From contig NZ_PRDL01000001.1 of assembly GCF_015182315.1 (NCBI RefSeq), forward strand, positions 558,001 through 622,000: a stretch of DNA of 64,000 nucleotides, written 5' to 3'. The position numbers were made by a program, and so were the translations under genes. The notes under the pieces are model-generated. The model did no database searches. It worked only from the letters and a program-made list of their open reading frames with translations, and was not told the DNA's origin. Shown piece after piece: positions 19,048 through 28,543 of the stretch (position 1 is the stretch's first letter; every line of letters begins with the position of its first letter). The stretch is from Cellvibrio polysaccharolyticus. Its GTDB lineage: Bacteria > Pseudomonadota > Gammaproteobacteria > Pseudomonadales > Cellvibrionaceae.

Positions 19048-20724
19048 TCAAGCATCCGGTAATTTTTTCCGACTGAATACCGTCAAACCGGTTAGCAATA
19101 AAGTAGTCGTCAAAATCGCTACCAGACTCATCGCCATACCCACACCCGGGGATCCCTGTTCAAACTGGCCGAATACAAAGGTGGATACGGTTTGCATGCC
19201 GGCGGGGGTAACCATGAGCGAGGCGACCAGTTCGCGGGAGGCGATGGCGAAGACCATGAGCATGGCCACCAGCAGGCTGGGGGCGAGCAGGGGCAGCAGT
19301 ATGTGGATAAAGCTGCGGGTAAAACCGGCGCCGGATACGCGCGCGGCGGCTTCGAGGTTTTCACCGAGTTGTCGCAAACTGGCGCTGGTGTAACGCACGG
19401 GATAAGGCAGTAATAAACAGCTGTAGGCGAGCAGCAACATCAGGCTGGTGTTGTAAACATTCACTGGCCAGAAGGTTTGATTCCACGCGAGGATCAAACC
19501 GACCGCGACCACAATAGCGGGTAAGGTGTTGGGCAATAGCGATAAAAAATCCAGCCAGCTTTTACCTTTGAAGTTGGAGCGCACCACCAGATAAGCGACC
19601 AGCGCACCGAGAATGCCGGTCACCAGCGCGGTGACGGTGGCGAGGCTGATGCTGGTAATCAGTGCTGCCAGGGCGCCATCCTGGTTGGCAAACAATGCTG
19701 CAAAATGGCGAGTGGAAAAATTATTCCACTGCAACCCGCCCGATAAAGTATCGGTAGTAGCTGTCGCCAGCACGGCAAGCAACGGCACTCCGACCGCGAG
19801 AAAACAAACCAGCGTAAAAAACGCCAGCACCGGCCAGCGCCATACACCCAGCTCGACTTTTTCAAACGGCGTTGGTTTGCCGGTGAGACTGACGTAGCTG
19901 CGTCGGTTGATCAGCCAGTGTTGCAGCCAGAAGGCGAGCAGTGCCAGTAACACCAGAATCAAGCTCAATACCGCAGCGCCCGGCATATCCAGCGGCCAGT
20001 CGGAAAAGCGTCGATGAATACCGGTGACCAATACTTCAAAACCGATGGCGGCGCCGAGTGTGGCGGGTGTGCCGAACTCTTCAATGCTGAGCGCAAACGC
20101 CAGTAATAAACCGGCAGCCAAACCGGGTAGTGATAATGGCAAAGTAATTTTCCAGAAAGCAGTCCACGGGTTGGCACCACACACCTGGGCGACGGCGGCA
20201 AAGCGGCCGCCTACCGCGCCCAGCGTGCGTGATACGGCAAAATAAATAACCGGAAAAATATTAAAAGCCATCACCAGCACTATACCGCTGAATGAAAAAA
20301 CCAGGTCGTCACCGGAAAACCCCAGCAGTTGTTCATTAAAACCGTTGGTTTGCAGCGTCATTACCCACGCCAGTGCGGCGATGTAAGGCGGGATCATAAA
20401 CGGCACCAGCAGCAACACGTCCCACAATGCGGCACCGGGTAATTTTGTGAGTGCACGCACTACGCCGAGTGGTACAGCAATCAGCGCCGATACCACTACC
20501 ACACTGACACCGAGCTTGATGCTGTTGCCGGTTAATTCGATCAATTCCGGATCGGCAAGATTTTTCCATAACGGACTGAATGCCTGCGCCAGGCTACCGC
20601 GCGTTAACTCGGGGAAAATGACCTGCAACAAAACAAACAGCAGCGGCAAGCCGACCAGTAACAATAAACTGGCGGTCGCCACGAGCATCGGCATGCGCGC
20701 ACTGATAAACGTAAGGGCGCGCAT
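19048..20724 (-). CDS. ABC importer permease, FbpB/ThiP-like fused duplicate
   Basis: 558 residues with about 12 predicted transmembrane segments and two binding-protein-dependent transport domains in one chain, as in FbpB/ThiP/PhnU-like permeases. EAA-loop-like regions occur in each half (AAVAQVCGANPWTAFWKI and ENLEAAARVSGAGFTRSF). The start overlaps the stop of the binding-protein gene (20722-20726), so the two are translationally coupled. Last gene of the ATPase - binding protein - permease operon with a Pho-box-like site at 22965-22993. Confidence 0.9.
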   Translation of the reverse strand: MRALTFISARMPMLVATASLLLLVGLPLLFVLLQVIFPELTRGSLAQAFSPLWKNLADPELIELTGNSIKLGVSVVVVSALIAVPLGVVRALTKLPGAALWDVLLLVPFMIPPYIAALAWVMTLQTNGFNEQLLGFSGDDLVFSFSGIVLVMAFNIFPVIYFAVSRTLGAVGGRFAAVAQVCGANPWTAFWKITLPLSLPGLAAGLLLAFALSIEEFGTPATLGAAIGFEVLVTGIHRRFSDWPLDMPGAAVLSLILVLLALLAFWLQHWLINRRSYVSLTGKPTPFEKVELGVWRWPVLAFFTLVCFLAVGVPLLAVLATATTDTLSGGLQWNNFSTRHFAALFANQDGALAALITSISLATVTALVTGILGALVAYLVVRSNFKGKSWLDFLSLLPNTLPAIVVAVGLILAWNQTFWPVNVYNTSLMLLLAYSCLLLPYPVRYTSASLRQLGENLEAAARVSGAGFTRSFIHILLPLLAPSLLVAMLMVFAIASRELVASLMVTPAGMQTVSTFVFGQFEQGSPGVGMAMSLVAILTTTLLLTGLTVFSRKKLPDA

Positions 20725-21674
20725 TAACGGGTCACCTTGCGAAACTGGTTGAGAATTTCACCGCGACGGGCTTCCAGGGCATGGCTATCAATTTTAATCA
20801 AAGCGATGTCAGCCAATCCCGGGCGACGGGCGGGAATATCCTCGCGGGCGGGAATTAAAAAGGCATTGGCAACGGCGGTTTGGCCTGCATCCGATAACAA
20901 ATAATCGACAAAGGCTTTGGCCTGTTCCGGCTGTTTGCTGTAATTCAGAATCATGATGGGGCGCGGCGCAATAACAGTGCCGCTGGCCGGGAAAATAATA
21001 TCAATGGCTTCGCCGCTCGCTTGTTGGTTGTAAGCGATGTAATCGACCGCACCAATAGCCGCCGCTTTGGCGCCTTGCAAAACCGGGTTGAGTGCACGTG
21101 CATTGGGGCCGGAAACCAGCATGCCGTTGCTGCGAAGTTGGCTGAGAAAATTCCAGGTCGCGGTTTCACCCTGAGCAGTGAGCATGCCGCCCAGCCATTC
21201 AAAGGCCGCGCCACTTTGTGCCGGGTCGGGCATTAATACCTGGCGGCGATAATCGGCATGCGTGAGATCACCCCAGTCAGCGGGTTTGGGCGTTTTGCTT
21301 TTGTTGTTCCACACCAGTGCCAGCGCGGTTACGCCCTGGGCAATGTAATGGCTGTCTTTTAAAAAATCCGGAACATGTTCGGCGCCTGCTGGCGAGTAAG
21401 CCAGTAAGTCTCCCGCTTTTTTCAAAGCCGTGGCTGAATCCCAGGAGGCCGAGATCACCACGTCGGCAACCGGGTTGCTGCGCTCGGCTTCGAGGCGCGC
21501 CATGATTTGGCCGGTGGTTCCCTGGAAAACCTGCACTTTGGTGCCTGATTTTTTTTCAAATTTGCTTGCCAGCGTTTGAATCAAATCATTCGGGTTTGCT
21601 GAATAAACGGTAAGTGATTGTGCTGTGGCGGTGCTGCCTAACACTATAAAAACAATAAAAGATAAAATTTTCAT
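20724..21674 (-). CDS. Periplasmic solute-binding protein, FbpA/AfuA/phosphonate-type
   Basis: 316 residues from the ATG at 21674, chosen because GAGGA lies close upstream and the signal peptide KILSFIVFIVLGSTATAQS follows at once. Family 1/6 binding protein: LTVYSANPNDLIQTL, GTTGQIMARLEAE, ADVVISASWD and AIDIIFPASGTVIAPRP. Related proteins bind ferric iron, 2-aminoethylphosphonate or hexose phosphates (AfuA). The upstream Pho-box-like site argues for a phosphorus-containing ligand. It is a close relative of the signal-less protein at 14163-15092. Confidence 0.88.
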   Translation of the reverse strand: MKILSFIVFIVLGSTATAQSLTVYSANPNDLIQTLASKFEKKSGTKVQVFQGTTGQIMARLEAERSNPVADVVISASWDSATALKKAGDLLAYSPAGAEHVPDFLKDSHYIAQGVTALALVWNNKSKTPKPADWGDLTHADYRRQVLMPDPAQSGAAFEWLGGMLTAQGETATWNFLSQLRSNGMLVSGPNARALNPVLQGAKAAAIGAVDYIAYNQQASGEAIDIIFPASGTVIAPRPIMILNYSKQPEQAKAFVDYLLSDAGQTAVANAFLIPAREDIPARRPGLADIALIKIDSHALEARRGEILNQFRKVTR

Positions 21675-21789
21675 GGGGTGTCCTCTTCGGGATTCAGAAA
21701 ATAAGTGAGTAATGTGGTGTGCCGTCAGGGTTTGCAAAATGGGCTCTGGCAACACCATGAATGCGCGACGGTTGGAAAAATAGCGACAC

Positions 21790-22908
21790 TTATGCCAGCT
21801 CTCGTTCACGCACCACTGCCAGCGATAATGTCAGCGGGTTATTGTTGTGCCAGGCATGCAAGCTGCGGCTGACCAACGCCAAATTCACCGGCATATTAGC
21901 GGCAGGGCAATGGCTCAGGTGTAACTTGACTCGCGTACTCTGTGCGGTGCCCATATCCAGATCAATTTCTGCCAGATAATAATCACCTTGATAAATACGG
22001 CTGCGCACTTTACCTCTCAAGGGGCCATCGTCATGCAGCACCAGGGCGCGATGCGGCAATAGCACGCGAACATCGCCAAGGCTTGAGGCCGTCGTTGATG
22101 TTAGCGGCAGGTGATGTTTTCCCCATTGCAAACCGGCAGCGGTGATGGAGGTTTCAATAATGGTGCCCGCATCCAGAAATTCAGCGATGTCCGGTGTGGC
22201 CGGCTGGTTAAATAATTCAACCGGTGCAGCCAGTTGCGCGATACGGCCGTTGTGCATAACCGCCACTTTGTCGGCCAGCGCAAATGCTTCGTGTTGATCG
22301 TGGGTTACGAACACCGCAGTGAGGCCCAGGTCATCAATCAGGGTGCGAATTTCCAGAGCCAGTTGCGTCCGTAAATTTTTATCGAGATTGGATAGTGGTT
22401 CATCCATCAGCAGTAAGGCCGGTTGTGCAACAATTGCCCTGGCCAACGCAACACGTTGCTGTTGCCCGCCAGACAAAGTGCCGGGGCTGCGGTCAGCCAG
22501 GTGGGCCAGCCCCACCAGATCAAGCGCCCAGCTGATACGCTGCTGCTGTTCTGTGTGTGGCAGTTTGCGCATGCGCAGCGGGAACGCGAGATTTTCCGCT
22601 ACGGTCATATGTGGCCACAGTGCATAGTCCTGAAAGACCATGCCGAGCCCGCGTTTTTCCGGCGGCAAATTTATTTTTTCGTTGGCGACCAGGGTGCCGC
22701 GAATACTGATTTCTCCGCTATCGCCGTCCAGCAGCCCGGCAATGCAGCGCAGTAACGTCGTTTTGCCGCAACCCGAGGGGCCGAGTAATGCCAACACCTG
22801 GCCTGGTTCCAGTGACAGATTGAGATTATCCAGTGCGATGTGGTCACCAAAGGTTTTACCCAGGCCACGAATGCGCAGTGGTAGTGAGTTTTCATTTGCA
22901 GAGATCAT
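21790..22908 (-). CDS. ABC importer ATPase (FbpC/PotA-like)
   Basis: 372 residues from the ATG at 22908 (MISANENSLPLRIRGLGKTF). The reading frame extends upstream to 23022, but that extension covers the Pho-box-like repeats, so the shorter start is preferred. Walker A GPSGCGKTTLL, signature LSGGQQQRVALARA, Walker B LLLMDEPLSNLD and switch His VFVTHDQHE are all present. A C-terminal TOBE-like region covers about residues 270-372. First gene of the importer operon; a 115-bp gap separates it from the binding protein. Confidence 0.92.
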   Translation of the reverse strand: MISANENSLPLRIRGLGKTFGDHIALDNLNLSLEPGQVLALLGPSGCGKTTLLRCIAGLLDGDSGEISIRGTLVANEKINLPPEKRGLGMVFQDYALWPHMTVAENLAFPLRMRKLPHTEQQQRISWALDLVGLAHLADRSPGTLSGGQQQRVALARAIVAQPALLLMDEPLSNLDKNLRTQLALEIRTLIDDLGLTAVFVTHDQHEAFALADKVAVMHNGRIAQLAAPVELFNQPATPDIAEFLDAGTIIETSITAAGLQWGKHHLPLTSTTASSLGDVRVLLPHRALVLHDDGPLRGKVRSRIYQGDYYLAEIDLDMGTAQSTRVKLHLSHCPAANMPVNLALVSRSLHAWHNNNPLTLSLAVVRERELA

Positions 22909-22964
22909 GGCGTGTCTTTGAAAAATAGGGCTGGACGGAGTGCCCGCCTTCAGCCCGGATAATA

Positions 22965-22993
22965 GTGACATTATGGTGACGTTTTGATGACAG
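22965..22993 (-). promoter_or_regulatory. Pho-box-like triple repeat upstream of ABC importer
   Basis: Minus strand reads CTGTCAT, 4 bp, ACGTCAC, 4 bp, ATGTCAC: three 7-mers at 22987-22993, 22976-22982 and 22965-22971 with exact 11-bp period, as in PhoB-binding sites (consensus CTGTCAT). It ends about 57 bp before the chosen ATPase start. Confidence 0.72.
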
Positions 22994-23083
22994 ATCCGAG
23001 TCGAAGCCTGCTTTGCTTTCAACCCGGCCTGTGTTGTGTCCCGAGTGCCTGCCGGTAAAAAATACCGGCAGGCTGGTCGTCGA

Positions 23084-25117
23084 TTAATAGCGTTCCATAA
23101 TGGTTTCTGTTTTCAACGCCGAATCTGTCAGCAACCAGCCTTTGCTATCCAGCAATTGGAATAACTGATCACGTTCGTTGGCGGCCGTTAATGCATTGCC
23201 GGTTTTGAATGAGGCCTCAACGAGATATTCCATGGCTGTGCCGGTTTCGTTGCGGATATGCCAGATTTCGATATTCAGTTCCAGGCCGTTAAAGTCACCG
23301 GTGTAACGTTCGAAATAGACACTACCGAACAAACGTGCATTGTCGATTTGATCGTAACCCCAGCCAGTGCTGTTCCAGTGGGTCAGTAACGGCACAATGT
23401 TGGCGGCGGCAATGGTTTTATTATCGGCGAGGTTGGGTAAATTAAGGCCGCTGTACAGTGGCAGAGTCAAATCAACATTGCGTTGAAAACTGACGGTTTT
23501 TCGGCTGTATCCCCAATCCACTTCCACTTCATTGCTATTACAAAGCGTAACGCCTTGCTGGTAAGCGGTTTGCAAGGTGCTGGCGATAGTGCCGGTAGTA
23601 ACCGCTTGACGTTTTTTGTATTGCAAGCGGTAGGTATTTTGATCTTCACGCTTGCGGGTGCGAATGCTCCAGCCTTCGTCGTACAAGTCCAGTGCATTGG
23701 TATCCATAAATTGCACCATAAACTTTCTTACCGATGTGCCGGTGGCAAGTTCATTGCGTAGGCTGCTGATTAACTTCTGGCTGCTGTTCAGCACGATATC
23801 CGGATTTAACAGCGCTTTAACTTCATAAGAACCCACCTCAGCGGGTGCATCGCACGAAAGCGCGGCATCCAGGTTTGCTGAATCTACGAATAAAGTGCGC
23901 TGAAAATTATCCGGCCCTGTGCCAGCACTATTACTGCGATCACGGGCACGAATGCTGATGCGTGCGGATTGAATACCACTTAATGCTGCAGTATTGCGAA
24001 GATCGGCGGTTACCAGATTGCGCCATTCACCCGGCACATTATTGAGTACAAAATCTTCGCGCAATTGCAGGCCGCTGTTAACGCCGCTGCTGCAGTCATG
24101 GCTGCTATAAAAATCTACATTGAGGCGAATACCCAGAGCGTCATGCGGTGTAGGGCTCATCACCCTGACGGATGGGCGCAAGTCAGCGGTACCACTGACT
24201 GTTACGCATTGGTCAAGGCTGCTGCTGCCGAAGTTGCCGGTCAGGTTTTGAAAATAAAAAGCCTTATTGCCAACCGATGTTGTGTTTAATTCACCTGCGC
24301 CAGCACGCAAAGCGGTGTCGCCATCGCGATCAAGGCGCCAACCGCTATTGGCCAACAAATAATCCTGATGGCGCACATCTATATGATCAAAATTACCGTT
24401 GCGAACCAGGTTATCACTGCTGCCGGGTTGGGTAATTTGAATGTCGTCTACCCAGATACGCCGTACAGATGATGCAGCGTCATCGCGCACGCGCAATGAA
24501 AAACGCATGACGTTGGTGCCCGCCGGAAAATCACTGGCGCTATGAATTAATGGGCCGCTAGTGCCGTGGGTTGCCGCGGTAATGGTTTGCCATTGATTGG
24601 TTTGCAGACCACTGACAGAGCCGAGTCGAATATCCCGGTCAGCATTGGCTAATGAACCGCTGGTCAAGCGGCGAGTGGTAGCATCACCTTGCATATCTTT
24701 TTCGCAACTTTCCATGTCGCGGTAAAAGGTCGGGTTCACGCGCAGGCGCAAATCGTTGGATACCGGGCTGACATTGGTGCGCACTTGAAAACTGATACTC
24801 AGATCTTGATTCGCATCCAGCGGCATACACTGATCAAGTTTGTTGTCCCCGAAATTGGCACTGAGGGTGTGAAAACGAAACACGCTCTGGTCGGTCGCTG
24901 CTGCAACCCCCAGCGTTTCGATAACACCGCCATTAGTACCCAGCAATGTCCAGGCGGGCAGTGCGCCTTTTCCGGCTGCGGTGGTGTAGTGCTGACTACC
25001 GGCAGTGCGGCTGTTCAGCTGAGAGAAGTTATTGTTATCCAGCGCCAGACTGCAAGGTGACAGTACGGCAATGCCGAGCCCCAGCGTGACAAATCCTGAT
25101 GAAAAATACTTAAGCAT
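23084..25117 (-). CDS. Secreted protein: two repeat domains plus CYTH-like C-terminus
   Basis: 677 residues from the ATG at 25117, chosen because AGGAA lies seven bases upstream and the signal peptide MLKYFSSGFVTLGLGIAVL follows. The mature part holds two related domains of about 190 residues (about 25-225 and 230-425). They share ANFGDNKLDQCMPL / GNFGSSSLDQCVTV and RIWVDDIQI / RTLFVDSANL, reminiscent of jelly-roll carbohydrate-binding modules. The C-terminal 248 residues look like a CYTH (triphosphate tunnel) domain: YEVKALL, FMDTNALDLYDEGWSIRTRK, RLQYKK, LELNIEIWHI, YLVEASFKT. That fold hydrolyses or synthesises polyphosphate-type substrates. A Pho-like site lies upstream. The CYTH call is by motif only. 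Confidence 0.6.
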   Translation of the reverse strand: MLKYFSSGFVTLGLGIAVLSPCSLALDNNNFSQLNSRTAGSQHYTTAAGKGALPAWTLLGTNGGVIETLGVAAATDQSVFRFHTLSANFGDNKLDQCMPLDANQDLSISFQVRTNVSPVSNDLRLRVNPTFYRDMESCEKDMQGDATTRRLTSGSLANADRDIRLGSVSGLQTNQWQTITAATHGTSGPLIHSASDFPAGTNVMRFSLRVRDDAASSVRRIWVDDIQITQPGSSDNLVRNGNFDHIDVRHQDYLLANSGWRLDRDGDTALRAGAGELNTTSVGNKAFYFQNLTGNFGSSSLDQCVTVSGTADLRPSVRVMSPTPHDALGIRLNVDFYSSHDCSSGVNSGLQLREDFVLNNVPGEWRNLVTADLRNTAALSGIQSARISIRARDRSNSAGTGPDNFQRTLFVDSANLDAALSCDAPAEVGSYEVKALLNPDIVLNSSQKLISSLRNELATGTSVRKFMVQFMDTNALDLYDEGWSIRTRKREDQNTYRLQYKKRQAVTTGTIASTLQTAYQQGVTLCNSNEVEVDWGYSRKTVSFQRNVDLTLPLYSGLNLPNLADNKTIAAANIVPLLTHWNSTGWGYDQIDNARLFGSVYFERYTGDFNGLELNIEIWHIRNETGTAMEYLVEASFKTGNALTAANERDQLFQLLDSKGWLLTDSALKTETIMERY

Positions 25118-25392
25118 GGTCTTGTTCCTGATGATCATGGCAGAGAAATATTCCGCAAAAAAATGGCATGCCACAGCGTGCGCGCAGCGATAGCGATTTT
25201 TTAAGGAATATAGAAGAGAGCCAGCGAGAAACACCACTCGCCGTCTGATCAGGTAGTGGGTGACAATGCGGATATAGCAGTAAACACGGAGCAGCCGCAG
25301 GCCTACCGCCAAACAGGTAAGAAAGCACAGGTTGTTATCCTCTTTGGGACTTGATCAGAAACTGTATGCTCGTAAAGACCTGCTACAAGAGA

Positions 25393-25421
25393 ATGACGAC
25401 TGTGTGAATTATTGATGACAC
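25393..25421 (-). promoter_or_regulatory. Pho-box-like triple repeat upstream of the CYTH-like gene
   Basis: Minus strand reads GTGTCAT, 4 bp, AATTCAC, 4 bp, TCGTCAT (25415-25421, 25404-25410, 25393-25399), again with an 11-bp period. It lies about 276 bp upstream of the chosen start at 25117. The intervening 25118-25392 holds no gene I can support. Confidence 0.55.
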
Positions 25422-25437
25422 GGGCGGACTGTGAACC

Positions 25438-26846
25438 TCAGGGGGGCATCATGCCAGCTAGGGTGATTAACGCTTTTTCAATGCGCGGGCTCCACACCAG
25501 CGCGCAGGACAGCCGAATAAAATTACGGTACTGCTGGCCGGGTGAAAAGATAGGGCCCGGTGCAATACTGATACCTTGCGCCAGGGCTTTGCGGGCGAGA
25601 TCAAAGGCGTCCACGTAATCCGGTAATTCCAGCCAGAGCACAAAGCCACCTTCGGGGCGGGAATGCGTGTTCCTTCCGGAAAATATTCCAGCAAGCGCTG
25701 CGTCATCTGCGCAATGGCTTGTGCATAGTTGCGGCGTACTTTGCGCAAGTGCCGTTCGTAAACACCGCTTTCAAACAAATCGGCTACGGCCAGTTGCGGC
25801 AGGGTGGGTGTGGCAACGTTCAGCACATATTTCAAATACTCGACGCGCTGCTGAAAGCGGCCGGCGGCAATCCAGCCGATGCGTAAACCGGGTGACAGGG
25901 TTTTTGATACCGAGCTGCATAAAATAACGTTGTTGGTTTTGGTCATGCCCATACATAGCGGCGGCCGGTGTCCTGAAAAAGCCAGGTCACCGTAAATATC
26001 ATCTTCAATCAAAACAATATTTCGACTATCCAGCAGTTGTACCAATCGCTGCTTGTTGTCTACCGGCATGCAGTAACCTTGCGGGTTGCTGAAATTGGGC
26101 ACCACCACACAGGCTTTTACAGGCCAGCGGTTGATTGCCAGTTCCAGCGCATCAATCGCCATACCGGTTTGCGGATGAGAGGGGATTTCCAGTGCTTCAA
26201 TGCCGAGCGACTCCAGCACTTGCAACAGACCATAAAAGGCGGGCGACTCAATCGCGACAACATCGCCCGGTTTGGTAACCGCGCGCAAGGCAATACTTAA
26301 AGCTTCCTGGCCGCCGTTGGTAATAACCAGATTGTCGGGGTTCACTCCGCAACCGGCTTCGGCCATGCGCCGCGCAATTTGCCGACGCAACTCGGGTGCG
26401 CCAGGCGAGAACTCATAATTGGCCGAGCGCACCCGGTGGTGGCGAGCCGCGCGTATCAGCGCCTGTTCAATCGCGCGTGTGGGTAAAAATTCCGGGGCAG
26501 GTATTGCCGTTCCCAGTTGCACCATCGCCGGGTTGTTCGCCGCTTTAATTAATTGCAGCACCATGTCTTGCCCGGTGACCAATGCCGGGGCTGTGGTGCT
26601 GTTTAAAAAGCGGGGTTGCGGGCGCTGTTCGTTGTGCCGAGCGCGAACGTAAAAACCGGAGCGTTCGCGACTTTCCAGTAAACCCTGATCTTGCAGCAAG
26701 CGGTAGGCTGACATAACCGTGGCAATACTCAGGTTACGTTGTTTACCCAGTTGTCGCACGCCGGGCAGGCGATCGCCAGGCTGAAAGCTGCCCTGTCGGA
26801 TCAAGTCGTGTAGTTCGTTAGCCAGTTGCTGGTAGCGGGTTTCCAT
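25438..26846 (-). pseudogene. MocR/PdxR-type GntR regulator with C-terminal frameshift
   Basis: N-terminal GntR winged HTH (residues about 5-70, RQGSFQPGDRLPGVRQLG) fused to a fold-type I aminotransferase-like domain (NPDNLVITNGGQEALSIAL, VVPNFSNPQGYCMP, LIEDDIYGDLAFSG, and SVSKTLSPGLRIGW with the PLP lysine). Near 25652-25657 (minus strand CCCGCCCCGAAGGTGG) one G appears to be missing. The downstream frame continues with the expected LWLELPDYVDAFDLARKALA and ends at 25438, whereas the intact frame runs into unrelated sequence to 25467. This is either a real frameshift or a sequencing error in a G/C run. Divergent from PhzF. Confidence 0.82.
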
Positions 26847-26903
26847 GGTGCCGATTTTCCGGCCGAACAGGGTGTCGGCATAGGTACAGAAGGATTATTT
26901 AAT

Positions 26904-26972
26904 CATCGGTACAGATAGGAAAAAAGTCCAACTGTACCGATGCAATTTTTATTTTTTGCAACTGTAACGATG
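26904..26972. promoter_or_regulatory. MocR operator: repeated CTGTACCGATG boxes
   Basis: Direct repeats CAACTGTACCGATG (26929-26942) and CAACTGTAACGATG (26959-26972) are exactly 30 bp apart, about three helical turns. An inverted copy CATCGGTACAG lies at 26904-26914. They sit between the divergent MocR gene and phzF. Direct plus inverted repeats are the usual MocR binding architecture. Confidence 0.7.
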
Positions 26973-27018
26973 GTGGCGGAATTTCTAGAGTGAACTGTCT
27001 GCGAACAGGAAACCCCTT

Positions 27019-27819
27019 ATGAAATTCCCTATGTATATTGTTGATGCTTTTTCTTCATCGGCTGATCCTTTTAGTGGCAACCCGGCAGCGGTATGCATAT
27101 TGTCTGAAAACCGGTCTTCGGCGTGGATGCAGCAGGTAGCAGCAGAAATGAATTTGTCAGAAACCGCGTTTCTGCAACGTCGGGATGGTGATAGCTGGAA
27201 TTTGCGCTGGTTTACTCCCCGTTGCGAAGTGGATTTGTGCGGCCATGCCACCCTGGCGGCGGCGCATGTGATCTGGCGGGAGCTGGGCGATAGCCGCTGG
27301 GATTTGTTGTTTCATACCCGCAGCGGCTTGCTCACCGCGAGTAAGGCGGAGGCGATGATTTCGCTCGATCTGCCCGCAGACCCGCCGCAAAAACTGGATG
27401 TGGCACCCGAAGCGCTGACGAGGTTATTGGGGCAAGCGCCTTACTGGGTGGGGCAGGGGCGGCATTTTTTATTGGCTGTGGTGGAAGACGCCCGGCTGGT
27501 GCGTAATCTTCAGCCCGACATGTCGCTGGTAGCATCGCTGCCTGCGCTCGGGCTTATTGTTACGGCGCCTGGTGATGAGCCGGGGTTGGATATGGTGTCC
27601 CGCTTTTTTGCGCCTCGCATGGGTGTGCCGGAAGACCCTGTCACCGGAGCAGCGCATTGTGTGCTGGCGGTGTATTGGTCAACGCGGCTGGGCAAAAACC
27701 GCTTGCAAGCCTTTCAGGCCTCGCAACGTACCGGAAGGCTCGGGTTGGAAATTACTGGAGATCGGGTTTATTTGTTAGGCCGCACCCGAACACAACTGGC
27801 CGGTGAATTTCGCGGTTGA
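27019..27819 (+). CDS. PhzF-family isomerase/epimerase
   Basis: 266 residues, slightly short for PhzF (usually 260-300). The N-terminus has the family pattern VDAFSSSADPFSGNPAAVC, with the catalytic-type Glu in MNLSETAFL, then WFTPRCEVDLCGHATLAAAH. The C-terminal half contains SRFFAPRMGVPEDPVTGAAHC. These DAP-epimerase-like enzymes isomerise small molecules; the substrate here is unknown. Divergent from the MocR gene and likely its target. Confidence 0.88.
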   Translation: MKFPMYIVDAFSSSADPFSGNPAAVCILSENRSSAWMQQVAAEMNLSETAFLQRRDGDSWNLRWFTPRCEVDLCGHATLAAAHVIWRELGDSRWDLLFHTRSGLLTASKAEAMISLDLPADPPQKLDVAPEALTRLLGQAPYWVGQGRHFLLAVVEDARLVRNLQPDMSLVASLPALGLIVTAPGDEPGLDMVSRFFAPRMGVPEDPVTGAAHCVLAVYWSTRLGKNRLQAFQASQRTGRLGLEITGDRVYLLGRTRTQLAGEFRG

Positions 27820-27991
27820 CCACAACGATTTTCAACCGGTTTGCCCTACAAAGCAGGAGAAACCCGTCTTTTCAACTTGCATTTACCATTCTTAGGTGTT
27901 TATTTATCGTTTTTCGATAATTAATAGTTGAAATTCATGATTTTTTCGATATGCTTGGTTTTTTCGGCCGGGAAGCAAGGGAGAGTCTGAT

Positions 27992-28534
27992 ATGAATGTT
28001 CAGCAACATGAGCGCATCGCTCGCATTAAACAGTTAAGTCATTATCTGTACCTATGTCTGACCGGGATATATTACTTACTTCAGGTTTTATGCCCTTTGG
28101 CAGTGATTTTTGCTTTGGTCAGTATTGGGGGTAAATTCACATTTATGGGGGTTGTTTCGATTAATAATACAGAACTATTTTTTCTGCAACGCCTCATCAT
28201 TGCGATAGTTATGATCATTATTTTTTTCCTGATATTGAAACTTACCCATCACTTTCGTGAGTTAATTCGGCATTTTGCCAATGGTGATATTTTTAATAAA
28301 AAAGCTATAGAACATGCTCGCAAGGCTTTAATGAATGGGCTTGTAATCTATGGGGTGTACTTGAGCGGTATGTTTGCGGGCTGGGTTTATACTTTTATAA
28401 AATATCCATCGATATTAATTTCAATCAATGGTGGTTTTATCGTTGGGTTTATATTTTTTGGTTTGATGTATGTATTGCTGTGGGCGCTCGAAATCGGGTG
28501 TGACATCAACGAAGAATCCGAGCTGACAATATAA
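27992..28534 (+). CDS. DUF2975 membrane protein
   Basis: 180 residues with four predicted transmembrane segments (about 28-52, 65-90, 110-135 and 145-170). Family DUF2975 by its hydrophobic layout and the FRELIRHFANGDIFNKKAIEHARKA helix. It is followed immediately by a small XRE regulator (stop at 28532-28534, next ATG at 28544), the normal pairing for this family. The DNA is clearly more AT-rich than the flanking genes, suggesting later acquisition. Function unknown. Confidence 0.8.
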   Translation: MNVQQHERIARIKQLSHYLYLCLTGIYYLLQVLCPLAVIFALVSIGGKFTFMGVVSINNTELFFLQRLIIAIVMIIIFFLILKLTHHFRELIRHFANGDIFNKKAIEHARKALMNGLVIYGVYLSGMFAGWVYTFIKYPSILISINGGFIVGFIFFGLMYVLLWALEIGCDINEESELTI

Positions 28535-28543
28535 GGAGTGTGT

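Noticed and set aside
21790..23022. Longer start of the ABC ATPase at 23022
   Set aside because: The extra N-terminus overlaps the Pho-box-like repeats and lacks family similarity; ATG 22908 is preferred.
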